Positions 1 to 8,100 of a DNA stretch of 64,000 nt are shown here, piece by piece. The DNA is from Parapedobacter sp. SGR-10. GTDB taxonomy: Bacteria > Bacteroidota > Bacteroidia > Sphingobacteriales > Sphingobacteriaceae. The notes under the pieces were generated by a model, which saw only the letters and a program-made list of their open reading frames with translations, did no database searches and had not been told where the DNA came from. The DNA lies in the NCBI RefSeq assembly GCF_011030405.1, contig NZ_JAAJTJ010000023.1, positions 1-64,000 on the forward strand, in the 5' to 3' direction. How positions within the stretch are numbered: position 1 is the stretch's first letter; every line of letters begins with the position of its first letter. Both the position numbers and the translations under genes were made by a program.

Positions 1-318
1 ATGCAATATAATTGCGTTGCATATAAAATTAAATCTATCCTATAGAAGGCACAAGCACCGCTATGCTAATGCTTACACCAGGTTTCAATTTTCAGTTGGC
101 GCAAGCGTCCGCTTGTGACCGAGGTTCAAAGACATCAATCCATCCATACTCATCAAAGATAATGCTTGCGCCAGATTTAATATCGCTGTAGACCTCTTGC
201 TCAAAATTCTATAATTAATGATTGTCATCACAATTCTTGGTCAACAAAACACAACTATCTAACAATCAACATATTATTGCTATTTATAAACATTCTAAAT
301 TTCCCTGTTTGACAGATT
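1..318. repeat. Gene-free leader region with palindrome fragments
   Basis: No convincing gene is seen upstream of hemA. Between about 90 and 180 there are pieces of a dispersed palindrome family: TTGGCGCAAGCG and CGCTTGTGACC face each other around 94-120, and a further inverted piece, AATGCTTGCGCCAG, lies near 162-175. Similar GGCGCA...TGTG.CC palindromes occur near 44.1, 49.95 and 62.2 kb. The rest is A/T-rich. Confidence 0.4.
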
Positions 319-353
319 TTTGACAGAAGACCGAAGGTTTTGCTCTACATTTG
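319..353 (+). promoter_or_regulatory. Bacteroidetes-type promoter of hemA
   Basis: TTTG at 319-322 and TACATTTG at 346-353, 23 bases apart, fit the Bacteroidetes sigma-70 pattern (TTTG, then TAnnTTTG). Transcription would begin near 358, giving a leader of about 28 bases before the hemA start. Inferred from motif match only. Confidence 0.5.
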
Positions 354-385
354 CATGAATAGATTTGAGCTAGATATAAAAGGCG

Positions 386-1627
386 TTGAAGAATTTAAAA
401 GTAATAGCATTTACACACAAACATGTTGACCTAAAGGATTTGGGCAATCTGGTAATCTGCAATGAAGAGTTGGATACCCGGTTGATTAGTCTGAAAAACA
501 ACCTTGATATCCCGGAGATATTCTATATCGGCACATGCAACCGGGTAGAATTTGTTTTCTATGGTGCACATGAATTGACGGATGAGTTTATCGCAAACTT
601 CATGGACAAAATGAATTTCTGCGTGCCATCCGAAAGGCTTCAATGTTATCTAGGACAAGTGACCCGATATTCGGGTATAGAGGCTCTGCGCCATCTTTTC
701 CGCATGTCGTGTTCCTTAGAAAGCCTAGTCGTAGGCGAAAAGGAAATATTGGCCCAAGTGCGGCGAGCTTACGAAAAATGCCGTACGGCAGGTTTTACAG
801 GAGATTTTCTTCGATTGATGATGGATCGCCTCGTCAAAACCGCTAAAGAAGTCTATACTTATACTAATATTTCGCGCAACCCTATTTCTGTTGTATCACT
901 GGCCTACCGCAAACTGAAGGAAGTCAAACTTCCCGAGAATCCTCGGATATTGGTCATTGGTTCCGGTGAAACTAATCAAAATCTGGCCAAATATCTCAAA
1001 AAGCATAAGCTGTCCAACTTCGTAGTCTTCAACCGTACCTTGGAAAATGCAAAAGCACTGGCATCAGAGCTAAACGCTGAAGCCTACCCGCTATCCGAGC
1101 TAAAAAACTATAAAAAAGGATTTGACGTGATGATCACCTGTACCGGAGCTCCACATGCTATCATCGACCAATCGATGTACGAAAGCCTGTTGAACCACGA
1201 AACAGACAAAAAAGTCATCATCGATCTGGCCGTGCCCAACGACGTCGCTCCTGAGATCATTGCACAAAATCCCGTACACTATATCGAAGTATCCAGTCTT
1301 CAAGCCATTGCTGCAAAAAATATACAAGAGCGCTACAATGAACTGGAAAACGCCGAAAGAATCATTGACGCCAATATCCAAGAGTTTCTCCCTATCGTCA
1401 AACAAAGACGTGTGGAAGTTGCTATGAGCCAGGTACCCAGCACTATCAAACAGATCCGTGACACGGCTGTCAACGAAGTCTTTGCCCACGACCTCAGCAA
1501 CCTTGCCCCTCAAGCGCGCGAGGTATTGGAAAAAGTCATCAACTATATGGAAAAAAAATACATTAAAGTTCCAATGGTCATGGCAAAAGAAATCCTCGTC
1601 AAGAGCGCGGAGCACGAGAATAACTAA
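386..1627 (+). CDS. hemA: Glutamyl-tRNA reductase
   Basis: Reduces glutamyl-tRNA(Glu) to glutamate-1-semialdehyde with NADPH, the first committed step of C5-pathway tetrapyrrole synthesis in the cytoplasm. The 413-residue length fits the family. The catalytic cysteine is C51 in GTCNRVE. The signature SLESLVVGEKEILAQV lies near 110-125, the NADPH-binding ILVIGSGE near 190, and a helical C-terminal dimerisation region fills the last 100 residues. The start is a TTG: an in-frame stop lies at 377-379 and there is no nearby ATG, while MKNLKVIAFTHK is a typical HemA beginning. It is the first gene of a same-strand hem block and is followed by a hairpin. Confidence 0.95.
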   Translation: MKNLKVIAFTHKHVDLKDLGNLVICNEELDTRLISLKNNLDIPEIFYIGTCNRVEFVFYGAHELTDEFIANFMDKMNFCVPSERLQCYLGQVTRYSGIEALRHLFRMSCSLESLVVGEKEILAQVRRAYEKCRTAGFTGDFLRLMMDRLVKTAKEVYTYTNISRNPISVVSLAYRKLKEVKLPENPRILVIGSGETNQNLAKYLKKHKLSNFVVFNRTLENAKALASELNAEAYPLSELKNYKKGFDVMITCTGAPHAIIDQSMYESLLNHETDKKVIIDLAVPNDVAPEIIAQNPVHYIEVSSLQAIAAKNIQERYNELENAERIIDANIQEFLPIVKQRRVEVAMSQVPSTIKQIRDTAVNEVFAHDLSNLAPQAREVLEKVINYMEKKYIKVPMVMAKEILVKSAEHENN

Positions 1628-1628
1628 T

Positions 1629-1664
1629 CTGCATTGCCTTGGGCTTTAGTCCAAGGCAATGCAG
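1629..1664. terminator. Hairpin after hemA
   Basis: A perfect 14-bp stem (CTGCATTGCCTTGG, 1629-1642, paired with 1651-1664) with an 8-base loop starts two bases after the hemA stop. It lacks a clear T-run, so it may weaken or process the transcript rather than fully terminate it. Confidence 0.55.
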
Positions 1665-1732
1665 ATTGTCCCTTCCCCCACTAAATATACTTTATTCTGA
1701 CATTTCACTCCCGAATTGTGGGGGTATTTGGC

Positions 1733-1740
1733 TAACTTTG
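1733..1740 (+). promoter_or_regulatory. -7 box of the hemC-hemD promoter
   Basis: TAACTTTG matches TAnnTTTG exactly. It ends one base before the ATG at 1742, so a transcript starting about 5 bases downstream would not carry that ATG. This argues for the GTG at 1772 as the translation start. No good -33 box is seen at the usual distance. Confidence 0.45.
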
Positions 1741-1771
1741 CATGCGTATTTCTAAACGTAAACAACTAACA

Positions 1772-3358
1772 GTGAACAGGAAATTAACCATAGGTACACG
1801 TGGTAGTGAACTTGCACTTTGGCAAGCCAATTTTGTAAAAGGCAAATTGGCCGAAATCGGTATAGAGGCAGAGCTCAAAATCATCAAAACACAGGGCGAC
1901 ATTATCCAACACCTTCGTTTGGACAAATTGGAAGGTAAAGGTTTCTTTACCAAAGAACTTGAAGAAGAATTGCTGAATGGGCACATCGATTTGGCCGTAC
2001 ACTCTCACAAAGACCTACCTACAGTCAATCCTCCTGGCCTCATCATCGCAGCTGTATCCGAACGCGAAGATCCCTCAGAAGTCATCATCATCCATAAGGA
2101 TTGCGTAGACATCAAAAAACGTCTTTCGCTCAAGCACAATGCTACGGTAGGCACGTCCTCCAACAGAAGAAAAGCACAACTTCTTTCCCTTCGTCCCGAT
2201 CTGGAATTTGATGACCTACGTGGAAATCTACAGACACGTATCCAAAAGCTGCGTGACGAGAAATACGACGCCATCGTACTGGCCAAAGCCGGTATCAGCC
2301 GTATCAACATGGATCTCTCCGACTTCCATCTCGAAGAGATCGCTCCGGTAGAAATCATCCCTGCACCCGCACAAGGTGTATTGGCCATACAAATCCGGGA
2401 AGCCGACCATGAATTGTTTACTATATTACAGCAGATCAATGACAAGGAAGTCGTGGCTGCGATCACTGTAGAACGCAAGGTTCTTAATCTATTTGATGCC
2501 GGTTGCCATGCGCCACTAGGTTGCTACTGTCGCAAGCGAGACGGCAAATACGAAACCTGGACTTCCATTGCCAAAGACAACGAAGACTTTCCTGACCGGG
2601 TCTACCTACAATCGGACAGTACCGATGGTATGGCCGAAATGATTTTTGCGAAATATCGACCACAACGAAAACTGCCTTCTTCTGTCTTCATCACCAGAGA
2701 CCTGGATGACAACTCATATTTGTCTAAGGCACTCAGAAAGCACAATATACAGATCGAAGACCGTTCGCTGATCAAGATATATCCCACCATCAATGTGTTG
2801 GATTCCTTTATCTTGAAAAGAGCAGATTGGATCTTTTTCAATAGTAAAAATGCCATTGAACACTTTTTCAACCTCAACCCTCTCCTTCTGAAAAAAACTA
2901 AAATTGCCGTGTTAGGTAGAGGCTCGGAGTCTACCCTACGGAGATATGGCCGAGTGGCTGACTTTTCGGGTGACGACCTCGGTATCAGTACAGAAGGTAT
3001 AGCCCAGGAATTTGCCAAATTGGTCGACGGTCAAACGGTACTGATACCACGCGCCAAGGATTCATTGCAAAGCATTCAAAAAGCATTGACCCCATCCACT
3101 AAGATCATCGATATGCCGATCTACGAAACCGTACTGGATGAAAACGTGGACAAGTCCAATGCAGATGTTCTGATCTTTACTAGTCCGAGCAATGTACAAG
3201 CCTATTTCAAGGAAAATCTGGCCGAACCAGACCAAAAAATCATCTGCATAGGCTACTCGACAGCAAAGCAAATTGAAGAAATGGGGCTAAAATACACCTT
3301 ACCTTTTTCACCTGATGAGATTGGGCTCGCCGAAGCCGTATTTGGATTGGAATATTAG
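1772..3358 (+). CDS. hemC: Hydroxymethylbilane synthase - uroporphyrinogen-III synthase fusion
   Basis: Two consecutive heme enzymes in one polypeptide. The first about 300 residues are HemC (porphobilinogen deaminase): IGTRGSELALWQA at the start, the arginine-rich TSSNRRKAQLL and DLRGNLQTR segments, and AGCHAPLG, whose cysteine carries the dipyrromethane cofactor. The last about 225 residues (from SSVFITRDLDD) fit HemD, the cyclising uroporphyrinogen-III synthase, including IFTSPSNVQAYF near the end. HemD is always divergent, so that part is called from position and these segments. An ATG at 1742 would add ten residues, but it sits directly on a promoter box; the GTG at 1772 gives the usual short HemC start. 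The fusion would pass unstable hydroxymethylbilane between the two domains. Confidence 0.9.
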   Translation: MNRKLTIGTRGSELALWQANFVKGKLAEIGIEAELKIIKTQGDIIQHLRLDKLEGKGFFTKELEEELLNGHIDLAVHSHKDLPTVNPPGLIIAAVSEREDPSEVIIIHKDCVDIKKRLSLKHNATVGTSSNRRKAQLLSLRPDLEFDDLRGNLQTRIQKLRDEKYDAIVLAKAGISRINMDLSDFHLEEIAPVEIIPAPAQGVLAIQIREADHELFTILQQINDKEVVAAITVERKVLNLFDAGCHAPLGCYCRKRDGKYETWTSIAKDNEDFPDRVYLQSDSTDGMAEMIFAKYRPQRKLPSSVFITRDLDDNSYLSKALRKHNIQIEDRSLIKIYPTINVLDSFILKRADWIFFNSKNAIEHFFNLNPLLLKKTKIAVLGRGSESTLRRYGRVADFSGDDLGISTEGIAQEFAKLVDGQTVLIPRAKDSLQSIQKALTPSTKIIDMPIYETVLDENVDKSNADVLIFTSPSNVQAYFKENLAEPDQKIICIGYSTAKQIEEMGLKYTLPFSPDEIGLAEAVFGLEY

Positions 3359-3374
3359 GAACAAGACAAACATA

Positions 3375-3404
3375 TGTAAGGGCAAAAGATTTTTTGCCCC
3401 TACA
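3375..3404. repeat. Dispersed palindrome TGTAGGGGCAAAA family, copy 1
   Basis: TGTAAGGGCAAAAGA is followed by TTTTTTGCCCCTACA, an almost perfect 30-bp palindrome between hemD and hemB. A near-identical copy lies at 16846-16875, variants at 47011-47075, and a partial at 53746-53764. It may act as a transcript-stabilising hairpin, but the repeated sequence points to a REP-like element. Confidence 0.75.
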
Positions 3405-3423
3405 TTATTCAATACTAAAAAAA

Positions 3424-4395
3424 ATGCTACACCGACCAAGAAGAAATAGAAAATCAGCAGTCATACGCGATATGGTACAGGAAACGCACCTGTCACCTTC
3501 CAACCTTATCTTTCCTTTGTTCATTATTGAAGGGCAAAACCAAAAAACAGAAATAAGCTCGATGCCGGGTATATACCGGTATTCGATCGACAACCTCCTG
3601 CGTGAAGTCGAAAGCTGTTTGAAATTAGGGTTGAAATCCTTTGACCTCTTTCCTGCCGTAGAGGAATCCTTGAAAGACAAATATGCAACAGAAAGCTATC
3701 GGGAGGGTACATTATATTTGCGGGCTATCGAAGCCGTAAAGAAAAACTTTCCCGAAGCCTGTGTGGTGACCGATGTAGCGATGGATCCCTACAGTTCGGA
3801 TGGCCACGATGGCATTGTCGAGAATGGTGAGATCCTGAACGATGAAACATTGGAAATTTTGGGCAAAATGGCATTGGCCCATGCACAGTCCGGAGCTGAC
3901 ATCATCGCCCCTTCGGACATGATGGATGGTCGTATCGGTTATATACGTCGTCTATTGGACGACAACGGATTTACCAATGTATCCCTAATGTCGTATACGG
4001 CCAAATACGCCTCAGCCTTCTATGGACCTTTCCGTGACGCACTAGGTTCTGCTCCTAAGAAAGGTGATAAAAAGACCTATCAAATGAATCCTGCCAACAT
4101 ACGGGAAGCTTTGATTGAAGCACAGCTGGATGCCGAAGAAGGAGCGGATTTTCTGATGGTCAAACCGGGATTGCCTTATTTGGATGTAGTCAAGCTCCTG
4201 CACGACAATTTTGACCTACCGATAGCAGTATACAATGTTTCGGGAGAGTATGCCATGCTCAAAGCCGCTATAGCCAACGGATGGCTGGGCGAGCAGACGA
4301 TCATGGAAACATTGATGGGCTTTCGCAGGGCAGGTGCAACAGCTATACTCACCTATCATGCCAAGGAAGTTCTGGAAAAAGGTTGGTTGAAGTAA
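3424..4395 (+). CDS. hemB: Delta-aminolevulinic acid dehydratase (porphobilinogen synthase)
   Basis: Condenses two 5-aminolevulinate molecules into porphobilinogen. With the ATG at 3424 the protein has 323 residues and begins MLHRPRRNRKSAVIRDM, the normal family start; an upstream TTG at 3394 would lie inside the palindrome and is rejected. The Schiff-base lysines are K194 (YTAKYASAFYGPFRDA) and K247 (MVKPGLPYLD). The metal loop reads DVAMDPYSSDGHDG, so the cysteines of zinc-type enzymes are absent. This matches the magnesium-type class known from Pseudomonas. It lies 65 bp after the hemC-hemD fusion and 12 bp before hemL. Confidence 0.95.
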   Translation: MLHRPRRNRKSAVIRDMVQETHLSPSNLIFPLFIIEGQNQKTEISSMPGIYRYSIDNLLREVESCLKLGLKSFDLFPAVEESLKDKYATESYREGTLYLRAIEAVKKNFPEACVVTDVAMDPYSSDGHDGIVENGEILNDETLEILGKMALAHAQSGADIIAPSDMMDGRIGYIRRLLDDNGFTNVSLMSYTAKYASAFYGPFRDALGSAPKKGDKKTYQMNPANIREALIEAQLDAEEGADFLMVKPGLPYLDVVKLLHDNFDLPIAVYNVSGEYAMLKAAIANGWLGEQTIMETLMGFRRAGATAILTYHAKEVLEKGWLK

Positions 4396-4407
4396 ATAAT
4401 ACAACAA

Positions 4408-5715
4408 ATGCAGGTACAAGATATTTCAAGAGAGCAATCGGCTCAACTATTTGACAAAGCCAAAAACTATTTTCCGGGAGGAGTCAATTCTCCTGTCAGA
4501 GCTTTCAAATCCGTATATGGCACACCCCTATTCATTGAGCGAGGTGACAAGGCTCACCTATGGGATGCCGACGGCAACGAATTCATCGACTATTGCTGCT
4601 CGTGGGGTCCCTTGATCCTTGGACACAATAATCCTCATATCCGTGAAGCCGTAGAAAGCCAGTTAGGTAAAGGACTGAGCTTTGGCGCACCTACCCGATT
4701 GGAAAACGAGCTAGCCGAGCTTATCTTATCAAACAATAGATACATAGACAAAATCCGTTTCGTCAGTTCGGGTACCGAAGCCGTCATGTCGGCGATCCGC
4801 TTGGCAAGAGGCTACACGCAACGGGACAAAATCGTCAAATTCGAGGGCTGTTACCACGGACACTCCGACTCCCTTTTGGTCAAAGCCGGATCCGGTCTGG
4901 TCACATTTGGCGAAACTTCCTCCGCAGGTGTTCCAAAAACCTTTGCAGACGAAACCATCGTCATCGCACTGCATGATAGGGAAGCACTACAACAGGTTTT
5001 CAAGGACTTCAAAGATCAGATCGCCGCCGTCATCATCGAAGGTGTACCGGCCAACAACGGCCTCTTGATACAGGACAGGGAGTATATCCATTTCCTTCGG
5101 GACATCACCAAGACCAACGGTAGCCTGTTGATCTTTGACGAAGTGATCACCGGTTTTCGATTGGGTTTTGAAGGTGCAGCACATCATTACGGCATACAGC
5201 CAGACATCCTAACCTACGGCAAGATCATCGGCGGAGGTATGCCTGTAGGGGCTTACGGTGCATCCCAAGAAATCATGGGCCATATTTCTCCCGATGGAGT
5301 GGTATATCAAGCCGGCACACTATCCGGCAATCCGGTAGCTATGGCAGCGGGTATAGCGGCACTAAGCATCCTGGCACAACCCGGATTTTATGAAAAACTT
5401 GAACAAACAACCCTCGCTTTCGTCGAAAATCTACGGGCATTCATTGACAAAAATCAATTGGAGGTCCAGATATTCACAATCGGTTCTATATTCTGGTTTG
5501 CATTTACAGCACAACAAAAAATACAACGTGCCGACCAGATCGACCCCGCATCCATGGAACGATACAAGATCATGCACCGGGAATTGCTCAATAGGGGTAT
5601 TTATTTTGGCCCGTCCGGCTATGAAGTCGGCTTTATCTCGGCTGCCCATACCGCAGAAGACCTTGAGACAACATTAATAGCCATCAAAGAATCACTATTA
5701 ATTGCTTGTTCGTAA
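4408..5715 (+). CDS. hemL: Glutamate-1-semialdehyde 2,1-aminomutase
   Basis: PLP enzyme that converts glutamate-1-semialdehyde, the HemA product, to 5-aminolevulinate, the HemB substrate. The 435 residues fit the family. FPGGVNSPVRAFK near residue 22, VSSGTEAVMSAIRLARG near 119, and the PLP lysine K272 in TYGKIIGGGMPVGAYG identify it among class-III aminotransferases. It begins 12 bp after hemB, so the two are probably co-transcribed. Together hemA, hemC-D, hemB and hemL cover glutamyl-tRNA to uroporphyrinogen III; hemE and later steps are not in the window. Confidence 0.96.
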   Translation: MQVQDISREQSAQLFDKAKNYFPGGVNSPVRAFKSVYGTPLFIERGDKAHLWDADGNEFIDYCCSWGPLILGHNNPHIREAVESQLGKGLSFGAPTRLENELAELILSNNRYIDKIRFVSSGTEAVMSAIRLARGYTQRDKIVKFEGCYHGHSDSLLVKAGSGLVTFGETSSAGVPKTFADETIVIALHDREALQQVFKDFKDQIAAVIIEGVPANNGLLIQDREYIHFLRDITKTNGSLLIFDEVITGFRLGFEGAAHHYGIQPDILTYGKIIGGGMPVGAYGASQEIMGHISPDGVVYQAGTLSGNPVAMAAGIAALSILAQPGFYEKLEQTTLAFVENLRAFIDKNQLEVQIFTIGSIFWFAFTAQQKIQRADQIDPASMERYKIMHRELLNRGIYFGPSGYEVGFISAAHTAEDLETTLIAIKESLLIACS

Positions 5716-5779
5716 AACAAAAAAGCATTTTAAACGTTTATACTTGGTGAAGTCAAAAATTTAACAAACTCAATAAAAA

Positions 5780-6592
5780 ATGAAAAACTGGAAATCTAAA
5801 TTATTCATTGTTGCTTTATCCGTATCGATCGTAGCATGCAACAACCCTACAAAAAACAAAGAAGGAGAAGTCCAAGATTCTACCGCTCTGGATGACACCG
5901 TAGGCGCAATCGCAGTCAATCCTTTGGCCCATGCCAAGGAGTTTCCGGGAGCGACCTTAAATATTGCCTCGATCACTGCCGAAAAGGTCGGTACAGACTC
6001 GGCTAAAATCACCGTGAAATACGATGTACAAAACTTTAACCTCACGGAACAAACCGAGCATGAGCACCACATGGCCAATTCGCATGACGGACAGCACATC
6101 CACTTTATTTTGGACAATACCCCTTATGCAGCGCTATACAAACCCGAACATTCTGTGACAGTTCCTGTCAATTCGGAACATTACCTGTTGTCGTTCCTTT
6201 CACGCTCTTTTCATGAATCGATCAAGACAGCCGAGGCTTCCAAGTTGATCAGATTCAAGGTCAATGCAGATGGCAAGGTAGAGGAACTACCTGCACCGAC
6301 AGAGCCTTCATTGTTCTACAGCAGACCAAAAGGAGACTACAAGGGCGAAGAGACAAAAACGCTTTTGCTTGACTTCTTCCTGGCCAATACGACTTTGGCT
6401 GCCGATGGCAACAAGGTCAAAGCAGATATCAACGGACAGGAGTTTGTATTGGATCAATGGGTTCCTTACGAAATCTTAAACCTTCCTTTGGGTGAGAATA
6501 CTGTCAAATTGACCCTTGTAGACAAAGATGGCAATGCACTTACAGGTGACAATGTCTCGATCGAGAGGAAGATCAACCTTTTGGTGGAGTAA
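5780..6592 (+). CDS. Exported lipoprotein of unknown function
   Basis: 270 residues. The N-terminus MKNWKSKLFIVALSVSIVAC is a lipoprotein signal whose lipobox ends at C20, followed by a polar linker. A histidine-rich stretch near residues 95-115 (EHEHHMANSHDGQHIHF) could bind metal, but this is only suggestive. The rest looks like a beta-rich periplasmic domain. It follows hemL by 64 bp on the same strand, so it could be read from the hem operon or from a weak TATACTTG box near 5737. I do not recognise the family with confidence. Confidence 0.75.
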   Translation: MKNWKSKLFIVALSVSIVACNNPTKNKEGEVQDSTALDDTVGAIAVNPLAHAKEFPGATLNIASITAEKVGTDSAKITVKYDVQNFNLTEQTEHEHHMANSHDGQHIHFILDNTPYAALYKPEHSVTVPVNSEHYLLSFLSRSFHESIKTAEASKLIRFKVNADGKVEELPAPTEPSLFYSRPKGDYKGEETKTLLLDFFLANTTLAADGNKVKADINGQEFVLDQWVPYEILNLPLGENTVKLTLVDKDGNALTGDNVSIERKINLLVE

Positions 6593-6640
6593 TAAGACAT
6601 CGCTTAAAAGTAAAGCGTTCATCTAGACAGCAAACTATAC

Positions 6641-6771
6641 CGTCATTTCGACGAGGAACGAGGAGAAATCTAGGATCATACAGGATTAATTTGCCTCCTT
6701 ATCCATAGATTTTACTTCGTAGAGCTCACTTCGTTCGGTTCTCTTCGTCGTATCTCCTCATCGAAATGACG
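6641..6771. repeat. GTCATTTCGA palindromic element, copy 1
   Basis: The left end CGTCATTTCGACGAGGA and the right end TCCTCATCGAAATGACG are inverted copies enclosing about 130 bp, with further inverted similarity inside (GAGAAATC and GATTTTACTTCG). It fills most of the 6593-6884 gap. Related copies flank the GIY-YIG gene at 53848-53883 and 54228-54331. No gene is seen inside. Confidence 0.75.
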
Positions 6772-6884
6772 TTTTTCTTTAACAATAATTATGGCAATAT
6801 TTTTGCTGCCATTAAACCAAATACAGGACTCAGCTGTCATACAGAACAAAGAATAATTATTTAACTCCACAAAAACTGTATATT

Positions 6885-7322
6885 ATGAAAAGACTATTAC
6901 TCGCCCTGGCCATAGCTACCGCATCATTCGTTGCTTTCACTTCTTGCACAAAAGAGTATATTACCCAAGAGCATTATGATATGGTGCCTGCACAAACCAT
7001 GATCTATTCCAAAACCGCAACGGACTATCCCTGGAATTGGGGGGGAACCGACAACCGAGCTTACTTCACTTTACCTATACCCGAACTCACGGCATATTAC
7101 ATGGATCAAGGAATAGTGTCTGTCGCAATCAGTGAGGATAATGAGTCAACCTATCGAACCATTCCTGCGACTGTAAATGGGATCTCCTACAGCTACGATT
7201 ACAAAGTAGGTTCAGTAATTATTTATGCCGAAGATCCGATCATGGAGCCAGGCTCTGAAATCTCTGTACCGAATGATTTAGTTGTTAAAGTATCGCTGAT
7301 CGATGCCGATTATGTGGAGTAG
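6885..7322 (+). CDS. Small exported lipoprotein, unknown function
   Basis: 145 residues with a lipoprotein signal, MKRLLLALAIATASFVAFTSC, whose lipobox ends at C21. The mature part is short and aromatic-rich (YPWNWGG near 50), with a pattern of alternating hydrophobic residues that suggests a small beta domain. It is separated from the lipoprotein upstream by a repeat, and is followed by a strong hairpin at 7340-7370, so it is probably monocistronic. No family assignment is made. Confidence 0.7.
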   Translation: MKRLLLALAIATASFVAFTSCTKEYITQEHYDMVPAQTMIYSKTATDYPWNWGGTDNRAYFTLPIPELTAYYMDQGIVSVAISEDNESTYRTIPATVNGISYSYDYKVGSVIIYAEDPIMEPGSEISVPNDLVVKVSLIDADYVE

Positions 7323-7339
7323 ATTTTAAGGGCCATCAA

Positions 7340-7370
7340 GCTTTTCCAAAGTTCTAAACTTTGGAAAAGC
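7340..7370. terminator. Hairpin after the 145-residue lipoprotein gene
   Basis: GCTTTTCCAAAGTT (7340-7353) pairs perfectly with AACTTTGGAAAAGC (7357-7370) around a 3-base loop, 18 bases after the stop codon at 7320-7322. It has no long T-run on the plus strand. Confidence 0.6.
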
Positions 7371-7401
7371 ACTTAAAAACGTATCTTTATAAAAAATAGC
7401 T

Positions 7402-8022
7402 ATGCTGATAAAGATATACAACGACAATCCAAATCCCAAAGTCATCGAACTGGCTGTGGAAGTGCTCCGCAAAGGAGGGGTCATCATCTATCCAACGGAT
7501 ACAGTGTACGGTATTGGTTGTGATATCACCAATCAAAAAGCTATAGAACGTGTCTGTCAGATCCGAGGCCTCAAACCCGACAAGGCCAACCTATCGTTTA
7601 TCTGCTACGACCTGACGGATATCTCCCAATACACCAAGCCCTTTGATACCACGGTATTCCGTGTTTTGAAGAAAGCCCTTCCCGGGCCTTTTACATTTAT
7701 CTTCAATGCCAGCGGACACGTACCTAAATTATTGAGTTCCAAAAAGAAGACTGTCGGTATACGTGTACCCGACAACAACATCATACGCGAGCTTGTCAAA
7801 CAGTTGGGTCACCCTATTGTGACCACCTCTATCCACGACGACGATGAGATCATAGAGTATTCAACCGATCCCGAACTGATCTACGAAAAATACCAAGACA
7901 AGGTCGATCTGGTTATCGATGGTGGTTATGGGGACAACGTCGCATCCACTGTCGTAGACTTGACCAACGGTGACTTTGAAGTGATCCGTGAAGGCAAGGG
8001 CGACCTGGACCTGTATTTGTAA
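7402..8022 (+). CDS. YrdC/Sua5/YciO-family protein, probable threonylcarbamoyl-AMP synthase
   Basis: 206 residues with the YrdC fold signature: GGVIIYPTDTVYGIGCD near residue 30 forms the nucleotide and threonine pocket, then RGLKPDKANLSFICYDL and PGPFTFIFNA. Members make L-threonylcarbamoyladenylate for the t6A base at position 37 of ANN-decoding tRNAs. The short length and the LKPDKANLSFIC segment resemble the YciO branch, whose activity is less certain than that of TsaC or Sua5, so no symbol is given. TATCTTTA at about 7383-7390 is a near-consensus -7 box. Confidence 0.85.
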   Translation: MLIKIYNDNPNPKVIELAVEVLRKGGVIIYPTDTVYGIGCDITNQKAIERVCQIRGLKPDKANLSFICYDLTDISQYTKPFDTTVFRVLKKALPGPFTFIFNASGHVPKLLSSKKKTVGIRVPDNNIIRELVKQLGHPIVTTSIHDDDEIIEYSTDPELIYEKYQDKVDLVIDGGYGDNVASTVVDLTNGDFEVIREGKGDLDLYL

Positions 8023-8052
8023 AAGGTACATCCCTCTTTATCTGCGATAATA

Positions 8053-8084
8053 TTGTATATTTATACCTCGTGTTATTACCTTTG
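8053..8084 (+). promoter_or_regulatory. Promoter of the S9 peptidase gene
   Basis: TTG at 8053-8055 and TACCTTTG at 8077-8084, 21 bases apart, fit the Bacteroidetes promoter pattern. Transcription would start near 8089, which supports the ATG at 8101 as start codon and rules out the in-frame TTG at 8053. Confidence 0.55.
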
Positions 8085-8100
8085 GTATAAATCTGATATT

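Noticed and set aside
1742..1771. ATG at 1742 as hemC start
   Set aside because: It follows a perfect -7 box by one base and would probably not be in the transcript; the GTG at 1772 gives a normal HemC start.
8053..8100. TTG at 8053 as start of the S9 peptidase
   Set aside because: It is the -33 part of the promoter; the ATG at 8101 begins a clean signal peptide.
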